DNA from: Myxococcales bacterium
GTDB lineage: Bacteria > Myxococcota > Myxococcia > Myxococcales > Myxococcaceae
DNA length: 64,000 nt
Direction: 5' to 3'
NCBI GenBank assembly: GCA_020846875.1
Contig: JADLDB010000067.1
Span: 79,067 to 143,066, forward strand
In this document: piece after piece, positions 25,158 through 33,813 of the stretch
How the letters are laid out: each line of letters opens with the position of its first letter
Numbering within the stretch: position 1 is the first letter of the stretch
The notes under the pieces: model-generated
What the model saw: the letters and a program-made list of their open reading frames with translations, nothing else
Told to the model about the DNA's origin: nothing
Database searches by the model: none
Translations under genes and position numbers: made by a program

Positions 25158-26630
25158 TCATGCCCTGGTCACGGGCGCGCCTTCTGTCTGGGCGCCCTCA
25201 CGCGCGCGGGGCGCGGAGGGCAGGGTCTCCACCCAGGCCTGGAACTCGGGCAGCGGGCGCAGCGAGGTGAGATCTGCGTCGGCCAGGGCGTGGGCCCGGT
25301 CGTCGAAGCCATTCTGAGAGGCGAGCGCCAGCATCCTCAAGGCGGCCGCGGAGCTGCCTGCCTGCGCCCAGTTACAGGCGGCGTTGTAGGCGAGGGTGGC
25401 GCTCGGCTCCTCGTGGAAGGCGGCCTCGGCCATCAGCGCGGCCCGGTCGAACTCCTTGCGCACGGCGTGGACGCGCTCGGCGGCGAGGTAGGCGAGGGCG
25501 GCTCGCAGCCCCGGCAGACGGCGGGCCTCGGCCTCACGCCCGGCGCGCAGCAAGGCCCCGGCGAACTCGTGGAGGATCACCGGATCCTGCGCCTGCGCTG
25601 CCGCCTGGGCCCAGAGGGGAATGGCGCGCGCCTCGTCGCCGATCAACGAGAAGCCGGCCGCCAGCGCGTGGGGAGGCACCTCGAGGCCCTGGACCTGCGT
25701 GAAGTGATCGAGCGCCCGGCGCCCCTGCCCTTCCTTCAGGGCGATCCACCCGAGGATCAGGTGGGCGCGGCTGCGCAGCGCGACGGGAGTGGTGTCCGCC
25801 AGGGCGTCCTTCGCCAGCAGCTCTGCCTCTGGCAGCTTGCCTTCGTTGAAGAGCGCCTCGGCGCGTTGCAGGGACGCGGCCATGGGGTGCGCCGCGGGCC
25901 CCAGGGGCAGCTCGCCGCGCTGGTACGCGGTGATGTTGGAGATGGTGCGGAAGGCGAGCAGCCCGAAGAGCGCCGCGATGAAAGGCTGCCTGGCGAGCAG
26001 CGCCCCGAGCACCACGGCACCGCCGAGCAGCAGCGAGAGGATCTGCGCCACCAGGAAGCCCGGGCGGCCCAACACGCGGGTCAACACCGCGCTCGCCACG
26101 CGGCCCCCGTCGAGGGCGGCGATCGGCACCAGGTTCATGAGGGTCCAGTAGAGGTTGGCGAAGAACAGCCCCTCCAGCACGTACCTGAGGCCGCCCGGGA
26201 GCCAGCCCGCCGCGCCCAGCGCCAGGCTGAGCAGCCCCGCGAGGACACCCAGCGCCAGGCCCGCCCCCGGCCCCGCGAGGGTGAACAGGACGTCCTGGTG
26301 CCAGGGCATGCGCTCGACGCCTTGCGCGCGGGTGAGGCCTCCGAGGCCGAGCAGGTGCACGGTGGGCGGGTACCCCATCAGGCGCGCGGCGGTGGCGTGG
26401 CCGAGCTCGTGCACCAGCACCGAGCCGGAGATCATCACCATCCACAAGCCCATGCAGATCGCCCACGTGAGATCGTGCTGCGGGTGGTTGCGATCGGCCA
26501 GGATCGCGCCGGGCCAACCGGTGGGCGCGACGGAGTTGAGCTGGGTGAAGCTGAAGGCCAGCACCAGGCTGATCACCACGTGGCTGAAGTGCACGTCTAC
26601 CGGAATGCGGCCGACCTTGAAGCGAAGCAC
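25158..26630 (-). CDS. M50-family intramembrane metalloprotease with TPR-like C-terminus
   Basis: A 490-residue protein from GTG 26630. Zinc site HELGH at residues 74-78 within a membrane helix and the second signature NLVPIAALDGGRV at about 173-185 place it in the site-2 protease family (SpoIVFB-like branch). Four to six hydrophobic helices fill residues 15-270. The C-terminal 200 residues are Ala/Leu-rich helical repeats that look like tetratricopeptide units and probably dock substrates in the cytoplasm. Site-2 proteases often release membrane-held transcription factors; none is nearby. A TATAAG 11 bases before the GTG suggests a short leader, with AGAGG as ribosome site. Confidence 0.88.
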   Translation of the reverse strand: MLRFKVGRIPVDVHFSHVVISLVLAFSFTQLNSVAPTGWPGAILADRNHPQHDLTWAICMGLWMVMISGSVLVHELGHATAARLMGYPPTVHLLGLGGLTRAQGVERMPWHQDVLFTLAGPGAGLALGVLAGLLSLALGAAGWLPGGLRYVLEGLFFANLYWTLMNLVPIAALDGGRVASAVLTRVLGRPGFLVAQILSLLLGGAVVLGALLARQPFIAALFGLLAFRTISNITAYQRGELPLGPAAHPMAASLQRAEALFNEGKLPEAELLAKDALADTTPVALRSRAHLILGWIALKEGQGRRALDHFTQVQGLEVPPHALAAGFSLIGDEARAIPLWAQAAAQAQDPVILHEFAGALLRAGREAEARRLPGLRAALAYLAAERVHAVRKEFDRAALMAEAAFHEEPSATLAYNAACNWAQAGSSAAALRMLALASQNGFDDRAHALADADLTSLRPLPEFQAWVETLPSAPRAREGAQTEGAPVTRA

Positions 26631-26642
26631 GTTCGCCTCTGC

Positions 26643-26649
26643 TTATAAC
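26643..26649. promoter_or_regulatory. Divergent -10-like TTATAA element
   Basis: The symmetric TTATAAC lies between the divergent M50 protease and dusB genes. On the minus strand it reads TATAAG 11 bases ahead of the protease GTG; on the plus strand TATAAC lies about 114 bases before dusB. No clear -35 box is seen on either side. Confidence 0.3.
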
Positions 26650-26762
26650 CCGCCGCCCGACAGCGCGCAGAGGGTGGCGTGGCCAGGCCTGCACCAACCT
26701 GCCCCGGGAACGGCAGGTCGGGTTGCGTCAGGCCCGCCGTCTGCCGTAGGTGACGCTCGAGC

Positions 26763-27833
26763 ATGTTGCCCATCGGTCCGCACACCCTGAAGAACCGCTT
26801 CCTCCTGGCCCCCATGGCGGGCGTCAGCGAGAAGCCGTTCCGCGTGCTGGCCTTCCAGCAGGGCGCAGCGCTGTGTACCACCGAGCTGATCAGCGCGCAG
26901 GGCCTGTTCCGCCTGACCAACCGGACGATGCGCTACCTCCGGTACGATCCGAACGTCGAGAAGCCGTACTCGCTGCAGCTCTTCGGCGGCGAGCCCGAGG
27001 CGATGGCGAAGGCGGCGGTGGTGGCGAAGCAGTACGGCGCCGAGATCATCGACATCAACATGGGCTGCCCGGTGAAGAAGGTGACCAAGACGGGCGCCGG
27101 CTCCTCCTTGATGTGCGACTCGGGCCGCGCGGGGGCGATCGTCCGGCAGATCCGCGAGGCCACTGGCCTGCCCGTCACCGCGAAGATCCGCAGCGGGTGG
27201 GACGCGAGCAACAAGAACTTCCTCGCGCTGGCCGACGCGCTGGGCGCAGCGGGCGTGGCGGCGCTGGCGGTGCACCCGCGGACGCGCGCGCAGGGTTACT
27301 CCGGGAAGGCCGACTGGACCGTCATCCGCGACTTGAAGCGCCACGTGGGCAGCGGCTTTCCCGTCATCGGCAACGGCGACGTGAAGACGGTGGCCGACGC
27401 GCACCGCATGCTGGACGAGACGGGATGCGACTACGTGATGATCGGCCGCGGCGCGCTGGGCAACCCGTGGATCTTCCGTGAGCTGAACGGCGGCTCGAAG
27501 CCTTCGCCCCAGGAGCGCTGCCAGACGGTGCTCTCGCACTTCAAGCAGCACCTCGTGCACCACTCCGAGGCGCGCGTGCACAGGGAAGAGCTGGAGCCCG
27601 AAGCCCGGGCGGCGAAGGACGAGCGCATGGGCGTGCACAGCTTCCGCAGCCACCTGGCGTGGTACGCCCACGGGCTGTACGGCGCGTCGGCCTTCCGCGC
27701 CGAGGTGATGAAGCTGGACACCGCGCGCGAGGTGGAGGCCGCCGCCGAGCGCTTCTTCGTCGGCGCTCAGGTGGACGCGCAGGCCATGGCGGCGGATCAG
27801 GAAGACGTCGACTACCGCGCCGCGCTGGGGTGA
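26763..27833 (+). CDS. dusB: tRNA-dihydrouridine synthase DusB-like
   Basis: A 356-residue FMN enzyme that reduces uridine to dihydrouridine in the tRNA D-loop. The family features run in order: LAPMAGVSEKPFR near residue 16, SLQLFGGEPE, DINMGCPVKKVTK (catalytic Cys about 101), TAKIRSGW, VHPRTRAQGYSG and GNGDVKTVADAHRML, then MIGRGALGNPWIF. The C-terminal helical domain is Lys/Arg/His-rich and likely binds tRNA. In many proteobacteria dusB precedes fis; here the next gene converges five bases away, so no such link exists. Confidence 0.93.
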   Translation: MLPIGPHTLKNRFLLAPMAGVSEKPFRVLAFQQGAALCTTELISAQGLFRLTNRTMRYLRYDPNVEKPYSLQLFGGEPEAMAKAAVVAKQYGAEIIDINMGCPVKKVTKTGAGSSLMCDSGRAGAIVRQIREATGLPVTAKIRSGWDASNKNFLALADALGAAGVAALAVHPRTRAQGYSGKADWTVIRDLKRHVGSGFPVIGNGDVKTVADAHRMLDETGCDYVMIGRGALGNPWIFRELNGGSKPSPQERCQTVLSHFKQHLVHHSEARVHREELEPEARAAKDERMGVHSFRSHLAWYAHGLYGASAFRAEVMKLDTAREVEAAAERFFVGAQVDAQAMAADQEDVDYRAALG

Positions 27834-27838
27834 GCCGG

Positions 27839-29989
27839 TCAGCTCGTGGAGAGCGGCTCCACCCGGCACGCTCCGGATCGAAACGCCGGGAAGCCGGAGA
27901 TCGGATCGCGCTTCTCGTCCGAGATGAGCCAGTTCGGGTTCGCCTGGCCCCAGCCCGCAGGCATCACCACGCACTCGGGGTGCACGTCCCTGGTCACCAC
28001 TGCGCGGATCTCGATCCGCCCGTGCGGCGACACCACCGCCACCCGCGCCCCGTGCGTCACGCCCGCCTTCGTGGCCGCGTCGGGGTGAATGAGCAGCTCC
28101 GGCTCGCGCATCCGCGCCGTCACCGAGGGGCTCTGCGCGAACTGGGAGTTGATCCGCGCGCGAGGGCGGGGCCCGCTGACCAGCCGCAGCGGGAAGTCGG
28201 GCGTGAGGCCTTCCGTCGGCGCCGTCCACTTCGGCAGGGGCTCCTGGCCGGCCCGCTCGAGCAGCGTGGAGGCGAACTCCGCCTTCCCCGTCACCGTCCC
28301 GAAGCGCGCCTCGGTCCCGTCCGCCACCTCAGGCCTGGGCTGCACCGCGTCGTCCACCATCCAGGTGACGTGCCGCGCGTTCATCGCCTCCTGGAAGCTC
28401 CTCCACGGGAAATATTGCCCCAGCCCCATCGCCTGGGCCAGCTTCGTCAGGATGGTGAAGTCCGGCAGCGAGCCCGGCTGCGGCGGCACCAGCCCCTTCG
28501 CCGCCACGTGCTCGTCGTCAGCGTCGATGTCCTGCGACTCCGCGAAGGTGGACGCCGGCAGCACCACGTCGGACAGCTTCCCCGAGTCGGAGAGGTAGGG
28601 ATCCACCGTCACCAGAAGCTCCAGCTTGTCCGCCGCCTTCCGGAGCCGCGCCGTGCCCGACGCCGTCACCAGCGCATTCGACGCCCAGAGGATCATCGCC
28701 CGCAGCGGGTACGGCTGATCGTCGAGGATCGCGTCCACGTACACCTCGCCCTGCGCCTCGCGGTTGTAGATCTCGTACAGCGGGAAGCGCTCCCGCCCCA
28801 GCGCCGCGGCCGTCACCGGCGGTGGCACCGGCTCGGGCGTGCGCATCCGGTACAGGGCCGGCAGCATCTCCTCCTTGAAGCGTGGGCCCAGCGCCGTCAC
28901 CAGGCTCTTCGAGTCGTGCGTGCCGTCGAAGCGCCCGCACAGCACCTCCAGGGAGGAAATCGCCCGCACCGTCTGCACCCCGCTCTCGTGGTGCTCGACG
29001 CCGAGGCCCTGCCACACGCCCATCGGCTTGTCGGCGGAGATCAGCCGCGCCACCTTCTCCACGTCCGCCGCCTTCACGCTGGTGAGCGCCTCCACCCGCT
29101 CGGGCGGGTACTCCGCCGCCAGCGCCTCCAGCCCCTCGAAGCCCACCGTGTGCCTCGCCACGAAGTCCGCGTCGAAGAGCCGCTCGCGGACGATCACGTG
29201 CATCAACCCCAGCGCCAGCGCGCCGTCGGTGCCCGCGCGCGGCGAGAGGTACACCGTGGCCTCCTTCGCCAGGGTGGTGCGCACCGGATCGATGACGATC
29301 AGGTTGCCGTTCAGCGCCTTGGCCGCCACCACGTGCGCGAAGGGCGGCGCCGTCGTCGGAGGATTTGCCCCCCACACCACCAGCGTCTTCAGCGCGCGCA
29401 CGTCGGGCGCGTACTTGGTGCCCACCGTGAGCGCCTGGCCCATCCGCAGCGACGCCTCGCACAGGCTGGCCACCGAGGCCACGTTGGGGCTGCCGTACGC
29501 GCGCGCGAAGCGGTGCAGGAAGTTCACCAGCGGGTGGCGCACCAGCGGCCAGCCCGTCTGGATCGCCAGCGCCTGCGGGCCGAAGCGCTGCTTCACCTGC
29601 TCCAGCCTGCGGGCGATTTCTCCCAGCGCGTCGTCCCAGCTCACCTCGTGCAGCTCGTCGCCGCGGCGCACCAGCGGGTGCCCGAGCCGCCCGTGGCTGT
29701 GCACCTGCTCGCGCAGGGCGTAGCCGTGCTCACACACGAAGCCGCGCGTGCGGGAAGCGAGATCGCCTTCCACCTTCACCAGCCGCTCGTCCTGCACCGT
29801 GGCCACCACCCCGCAGTGCATCAGGCAGTAGCGGCAGGTGCCCTTGTTCTGCTCGACCGGAGCGCCGGTGCGGCCCGTCAGCGCCAGCCCCAGCGCCCCC
29901 GCGCCCACCGCCGCCACCGGGGCCGCCTTGAACAGATCGCGCCGCGTCCACTTCCTTCGGACGATCATCTTTGCCGGTGTGCGGCTCAT
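27839..29989 (-). CDS. Molybdopterin oxidoreductase, NapA-like, Tat-exported
   Basis: A 716-residue catalytic subunit from ATG 29989. Twin-arginine leader RRKWTRRDLFKAA is followed by a hydrophobic stretch. A [4Fe-4S] site C-x2-C-x3-C with a later Cys (CRYCLMHCG ... GFVCEHGY) and the molybdenum-site segment SVASLCEASLRMGQ, where Cys would ligate Mo, fit the nitrate/formate-type dicluster family. MoCo-binding blocks include VVWGANPPTTAPP and ASNALVTASGTA. The layout is NapA-like but about 100 residues shorter, and there is no NapB, NapC or NapD in the operon, so nitrate is only one candidate substrate. Start and upstream stop overlap by four bases. No in-frame TGA is used here. Confidence 0.85.
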   Translation of the reverse strand: MSRTPAKMIVRRKWTRRDLFKAAPVAAVGAGALGLALTGRTGAPVEQNKGTCRYCLMHCGVVATVQDERLVKVEGDLASRTRGFVCEHGYALREQVHSHGRLGHPLVRRGDELHEVSWDDALGEIARRLEQVKQRFGPQALAIQTGWPLVRHPLVNFLHRFARAYGSPNVASVASLCEASLRMGQALTVGTKYAPDVRALKTLVVWGANPPTTAPPFAHVVAAKALNGNLIVIDPVRTTLAKEATVYLSPRAGTDGALALGLMHVIVRERLFDADFVARHTVGFEGLEALAAEYPPERVEALTSVKAADVEKVARLISADKPMGVWQGLGVEHHESGVQTVRAISSLEVLCGRFDGTHDSKSLVTALGPRFKEEMLPALYRMRTPEPVPPPVTAAALGRERFPLYEIYNREAQGEVYVDAILDDQPYPLRAMILWASNALVTASGTARLRKAADKLELLVTVDPYLSDSGKLSDVVLPASTFAESQDIDADDEHVAAKGLVPPQPGSLPDFTILTKLAQAMGLGQYFPWRSFQEAMNARHVTWMVDDAVQPRPEVADGTEARFGTVTGKAEFASTLLERAGQEPLPKWTAPTEGLTPDFPLRLVSGPRPRARINSQFAQSPSVTARMREPELLIHPDAATKAGVTHGARVAVVSPHGRIEIRAVVTRDVHPECVVMPAGWGQANPNWLISDEKRDPISGFPAFRSGACRVEPLSTS

Positions 29990-30612
29990 CCGTTCACCTC
30001 CGACGGTCGCTTCAGGCCGGGCCGCCCGGGGATCGGCTTCGGCTGCGCGGCCTCGCTCCCGAAGGGCTCGATCTTGATCGCCTGTGCCAGCTCTGGGCAC
30101 GCCTCCTCACACAGCCCGCAGCCCACGCACGCCTCCGCGTGGAACAAGGGCGCCTTCTGCGGCCCCACCAACTCCACCGCCGCCTCCGGGTACGGGCACA
30201 CCTGGTAGCAGAGCCGGCAGATCCCCTGGCCGTTCCAGGGCAGGCACTTCGAGCGCGTCAGCACCGGCACGCCCATCCGCACCTCCTTCGCGATCACGTC
30301 TGGATCCGCCTTGAGCGGCACCAGCGCATCGGTGGGGCACACCTGCGTGCACTTCATGCACAGGACACACGCCTTGTCCGCCGTGTCCACGAAGGGCAGC
30401 GCCTGCTCCAGTGACAGGGTGGACGGGAAGCGGATGCAGTTGGTCGGGCACACCTCGGCGCAGCGGAAGCAGCCGATGCACGCCTGCTCGAAGGCGCCGG
30501 GCTTCAAGGCCCCCGGCGGGCGGATCTTCTTCGGGTTGGCGCGCGCGCGCTTCGGCACCACGGCCAGCGCGGTGGCGGCGGCGATCGCCCCGATGAGGAC
30601 GCGGCGATTCAC
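29986..30612 (-). CDS. NapG-like four-cluster ferredoxin
   Basis: A 208-residue iron-sulphur protein from GTG 30612 that overlaps the NapH-like stop and the oxidoreductase start by four bases each. An Arg-rich leader (VNRRVLIGAIAAATALAVVP) may export it. Four Cys groups follow: ACIGCFRCAEVCP, ACVLCMKCTQVCP, GICRLCYQVCP and ACVGCGLCEEACP, enough for four [4Fe-4S] clusters. In Nap systems the G protein passes electrons from the membrane quinol-oxidising NapH to the catalytic subunit, and the same role is expected here. Confidence 0.88.
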   Translation of the reverse strand: MNRRVLIGAIAAATALAVVPKRARANPKKIRPPGALKPGAFEQACIGCFRCAEVCPTNCIRFPSTLSLEQALPFVDTADKACVLCMKCTQVCPTDALVPLKADPDVIAKEVRMGVPVLTRSKCLPWNGQGICRLCYQVCPYPEAAVELVGPQKAPLFHAEACVGCGLCEEACPELAQAIKIEPFGSEAAQPKPIPGRPGLKRPSEVNG

Positions 30613-31580
30613 TGGCTCTTCGCCTCCGCCGTCTTCGCCTCCACGCCTTCCACCCGCAGCTTCACCAACTGCACCAGCGGCGGCGCGGCGAGGGTCCACG
30701 ACAGCGCCTGTGTGGGGCACGACGCGATGCACTTCCCGCAGCGCTCGCAGCCGCTGTCCAGCGTGTTGGTCATCGGCGACTGGCCCAGGTTGCAGATCAC
30801 GTCGCACACCGTGCAGTCGGTGCACTTCGAGCGCTCGTTGTGCACGCGGATGGGCGAGAGGTTGGCCAGCACCGAGAACATCGCCCCGCCCGGGCACAGG
30901 CTGCGGCAGAAGCCCGCGCGCGAGACGAAGGTGTCGAAGAGGAACGCCCCCGCTACCACCAGCGCCCCGGCGCCCAGCGAGCCGTAGAAGACGGCGCGGA
31001 ACACCTCCCGGCCGATGATCGCCGGCGGGTAGATGAGCGGCACCAACTGCGTGCCCGCCAGCGCCCCCACCACCAGCGCCCCCACCATCACCACCCGCGA
31101 CGTGCTGCGCGGCACCTTCACGTCCTTCAAGGGGACGCCCAGCCGCGTCAGCACCCACCGCGCCGCGTTCGCCGCCGCCAGCACCGGCAGGTAAGGGCAC
31201 GCCCACCCGCAAAAAAAGCGTCCCAGCAGCACCACCAGCACCACACCGGGGAGGACTGTCCACACCCAGTTCCACGACAGCCCGTGGAAGAGCGCCACCG
31301 CCAGCGACTCCAGCGGATCCACCAGCTCCAGCACCCCCACCCACACGCTCGTCGGCGCCCCGTAGAAGGGCGGCGGGCTGTCCGGCAGGCGCGCAGCCAG
31401 GTGGGCCCACCGCGAATCCGCTGCGATCCCCGCGCCTTCCACGTCCAGCGCGTGCAAGTGCCAGAGGGGAAGCCCGAAGGTGAGCGCCACCGAGAAGCCG
31501 AGGAACAGCTTGCGGATCACCTGGTAGCGCCGGCCGTGTCGCAGCGTGATGTCCAGCGGCTGGAGGGCCCGGCGCGTCAT
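30609..31580 (-). CDS. NapH-like membrane ferredoxin
   Basis: A 323-residue membrane protein with about four helices (residues 22-40, 90-125, 155-180, 190-210). It bears the membrane Cys motifs FFCGWACPY and GFCRSLCPGG, known in NapH where they help quinol oxidation, and two C-terminal [4Fe-4S] groups (CTDCTVCDVICN and CERCGKCIASCP). It is the first gene of the H-G-A-like operon. Quinol electrons would enter here, go to the NapG-like ferredoxin and then to the periplasmic molybdoenzyme. It starts 79 bases after the rsgA stop on the same strand, so it may have its own promoter. Confidence 0.87.
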   Translation of the reverse strand: MTRRALQPLDITLRHGRRYQVIRKLFLGFSVALTFGLPLWHLHALDVEGAGIAADSRWAHLAARLPDSPPPFYGAPTSVWVGVLELVDPLESLAVALFHGLSWNWVWTVLPGVVLVVLLGRFFCGWACPYLPVLAAANAARWVLTRLGVPLKDVKVPRSTSRVVMVGALVVGALAGTQLVPLIYPPAIIGREVFRAVFYGSLGAGALVVAGAFLFDTFVSRAGFCRSLCPGGAMFSVLANLSPIRVHNERSKCTDCTVCDVICNLGQSPMTNTLDSGCERCGKCIASCPTQALSWTLAAPPLVQLVKLRVEGVEAKTAEAKSQ

Positions 31581-31659
31581 GTCCGGCCCATTCTGGTGCG
31601 AAACCGGGGCCAGTGGAACCCAACACCCTGCCTCCCCGGCCGGGCAGGTCTGCTTGCAC

Positions 31660-32709
31660 CTACTTCCTGCGCACCCCGTGACCCACGCGCTCGCGCCGCT
31701 TCGACTCGGGGCGACCGCGGCTCTCTCTTGGCTGCTTGAGCCACGCCATCTCCCGCTGCAGCTCCACCCACGAAGCGAAGCGCTCCTCGGGCAGGGTGCC
31801 GTCTTCCAGCGCCGCCTTCACCGCGCACCCCGGCTCCGCGTCGTGACGGCAGTCGGCGAAGCGGCAGGACCGCGCCAGCGCCTCCACGTCGTCGAACGTC
31901 TTTGCCAGCCCATCTTCCGCCGCCCACATCTGCACCTCGCGCAGGCCGGGCGTGTCGACGATCGCCCCGCCGCCGGGCAGCACCAACAGCTCGCGCCGCG
32001 TGGTGGTGTGCCGGCCGCGCCCGTCGTCGCGCACGCCGCCCGTCTCCATCACCTCGGCGCCCACCAGACGGTTGACCAGCGTGGACTTCCCCACCCCCGA
32101 GCTGCCCAGGAGCGCCACCGTCTTGCCGAAGCCGACGAGCGCCGCCAGCGGCTCCAGGCCCTCGCCGGTGAGCGCGCAGCCCACGTGCAGCGCCGCGTCC
32201 CGCGAGATCGCCCGCGCTCTCTCCACCTGCGCGTCGAGAGCTTCCGCCAGATCCTTCTTGTTCAGCACCACCACCGGCGAGGCGCGGCTCTCCCACGCCA
32301 GGGTGAGGAAGCGCTCCAGGCGGCGCAGGCTGAAGTCGCGATCGAGCCCCATCACCACCAGCACCGTGTCCAGGTTGGTGGCCAGCACCTGCGGCACGGC
32401 GTTGTCCCCCGCCACCTTGCGGATGAAGGCCGAGCGGCGCGGCAACACCGCGTGCACCAGCGCCTCGCCTTCGTCCGGTACGCGCGCCGCCACCCAGTCG
32501 CCCACCGCCGGCAGCTCCCCCGGGTTGTCCGCGCGGTGGATCAGCGTGCCGCCGGTGCGGGCCCAGTGCTCGCCGCGGTGAGACAGCACCTTGAGCTGTT
32601 TGCGGTACACCAGCGTCACCCGGGCGGGCGACAGCTTCTTCGACGCATGGGGCGCGAAGGCCTCCTCGAAGTCGGGGCCCCAGCCCTGCGCGGCTCTCCA
32701 GTCGCTCAT
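31660..32709 (-). CDS. rsgA: Ribosome small-subunit-dependent GTPase A (RsgA)
   Basis: A 349-residue circularly permuted GTPase that checks late 30S assembly. The N-terminal OB-like domain (GDWVAARVPDEGEALVHAVL) is followed by permuted GTPase motifs in the order G4 (VVLNKKDL), G1 (LLGSSGVGKSTLVN), then the TTTR switch and G3 (DTPGLRE). The zinc-binding C-terminus reads CRFADCRHDAEPGC. The last 25 residues are very basic and may touch rRNA. All hallmark motifs are intact, so assignment is firm. The gene downstream of it on the strand is the NapH-like gene. Confidence 0.93.
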   Translation of the reverse strand: MSDWRAAQGWGPDFEEAFAPHASKKLSPARVTLVYRKQLKVLSHRGEHWARTGGTLIHRADNPGELPAVGDWVAARVPDEGEALVHAVLPRRSAFIRKVAGDNAVPQVLATNLDTVLVVMGLDRDFSLRRLERFLTLAWESRASPVVVLNKKDLAEALDAQVERARAISRDAALHVGCALTGEGLEPLAALVGFGKTVALLGSSGVGKSTLVNRLVGAEVMETGGVRDDGRGRHTTTRRELLVLPGGGAIVDTPGLREVQMWAAEDGLAKTFDDVEALARSCRFADCRHDAEPGCAVKAALEDGTLPEERFASWVELQREMAWLKQPRESRGRPESKRRERVGHGVRRK

Positions 32710-32740
32710 CAGGCGCGGCCCGACGCGCGGGCGCGGGGGA

Positions 32741-33763
32741 TCATGACGGGTAGCCCACCATGTGGTTGGCGTCGGGATCCCACAGCTTCAGCTTGAAGCA
32801 GGCGGCGATGTCCTTTGGCTGGAGCGACGTCTTCCCGGGGTGGGCCAGCTCGGGGATCGCCGCCATCGCCTCGGGCAGCCGGTAGAAGGGGATGGCCGCG
32901 TTCAGGTGGTGCACGTGGTGGAAGCCGATGTTGGCGGTGAACCACCTCATCAGCGGGCCCATCTCCATGTAGCTGGACGAGTCGGTCGCCGCGCCCGAGA
33001 AGGTCCAGTCCTGCCGGCTGGCGATGTGCGCCTCGGGGAAGTTGTGCTGTGCATAGAAGAGGTACGCCCCTGCCATCGCCGCCAGCCACATCGGCACCAG
33101 CCAGCCGAAGAGGAACCAGTCGAAGCGCCCCGTCGCGGTCAGCGCCGCCCCCGTCCCGTACACCAGCAGGAAGGACACCAGCCCGCCCCAGTGCTTGCCC
33201 GGCGCCCGGAAGAAGGGCCTCAGGCACATGCCGATGGAGAAGACGGTCAGCACCGCGAGGATCATGTTCAGCGGGTGCCGCGCCAGCTTGTACAGCGTCT
33301 TCTGCGCGCCCGTCATCTGCCCCCACATCGCGGTGGTGACGACCGGGTAGCTGCCGATGTGGCTGCCGACGATCTTCGCGGTGTGGGCGTGGTGGTAGTT
33401 GTGCGTCTCGCGCCACACCGACGGCGGCACGAGGATGCTCGTCCCGAACAGCCAGTAGATCCCCTGGGCCAGCTTCGAGTTTCGCAGGATCGCCCCGTGC
33501 TGGAAGTCGTGGAACAGGCAGAACACCCGAACGATCACCAGCCCGTTCGCCAGGGCCAGCGCCAGCCGCACCGGCCACCACGGCGCGAGCACCGCGGCCA
33601 GCACCAGGCCCAGCATGATCGCCAGGGACGACAGCGTCACCCACCAACTCTGGGCGCGGCGCTCCACGGTGAAGGCCTTGCTGGCGACGAGGAGGTCCTT
33701 CTCCGGGCGGCGAGCGGCCTGGAGAGTCTCGGGGGGCTGCGTCAGGGCTTCGGCGGCGGTCAT
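32741..33763 (-). CDS. Fatty acid desaturase (DesA/CrtR-like)
   Basis: About 340 residues if started at ATG 33763 (MTAAEALTQPPE). The membrane di-iron motifs are present: HDFQHGAIL (about residue 83), ETHNYHHAH (about 120) and GFHHVHHLN (about 288), with four to six hydrophobic helices between. This set differs from the delta-9 acyl-CoA desaturase at 24108 and fits the phospholipid or fatty-acid desaturase branch. Upstream in-frame ATGs at 33784 and 33814 are possible; the last overlaps the acyl-CoA dehydrogenase stop as TGATG, which would give tight translational coupling. Pairing with a dehydrogenase gene suggests shared control of acyl-chain turnover. Confidence 0.88.
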   Translation of the reverse strand: MTAAEALTQPPETLQAARRPEKDLLVASKAFTVERRAQSWWVTLSSLAIMLGLVLAAVLAPWWPVRLALALANGLVIVRVFCLFHDFQHGAILRNSKLAQGIYWLFGTSILVPPSVWRETHNYHHAHTAKIVGSHIGSYPVVTTAMWGQMTGAQKTLYKLARHPLNMILAVLTVFSIGMCLRPFFRAPGKHWGGLVSFLLVYGTGAALTATGRFDWFLFGWLVPMWLAAMAGAYLFYAQHNFPEAHIASRQDWTFSGAATDSSSYMEMGPLMRWFTANIGFHHVHHLNAAIPFYRLPEAMAAIPELAHPGKTSLQPKDIAACFKLKLWDPDANHMVGYPS

Positions 33764-33813
33764 GCTGGCGCCGGTCGCTACCATAGAGCCCCGGGGCCTG
33801 CCAAACCCCCTCA

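Noticed and set aside
27839..29989. NapA/formate-dehydrogenase-like enzyme checked for selenocysteine.
   Set aside because: The molybdenum ligand position is an ordinary Cys codon (SVASLCEAS); no in-frame TGA.
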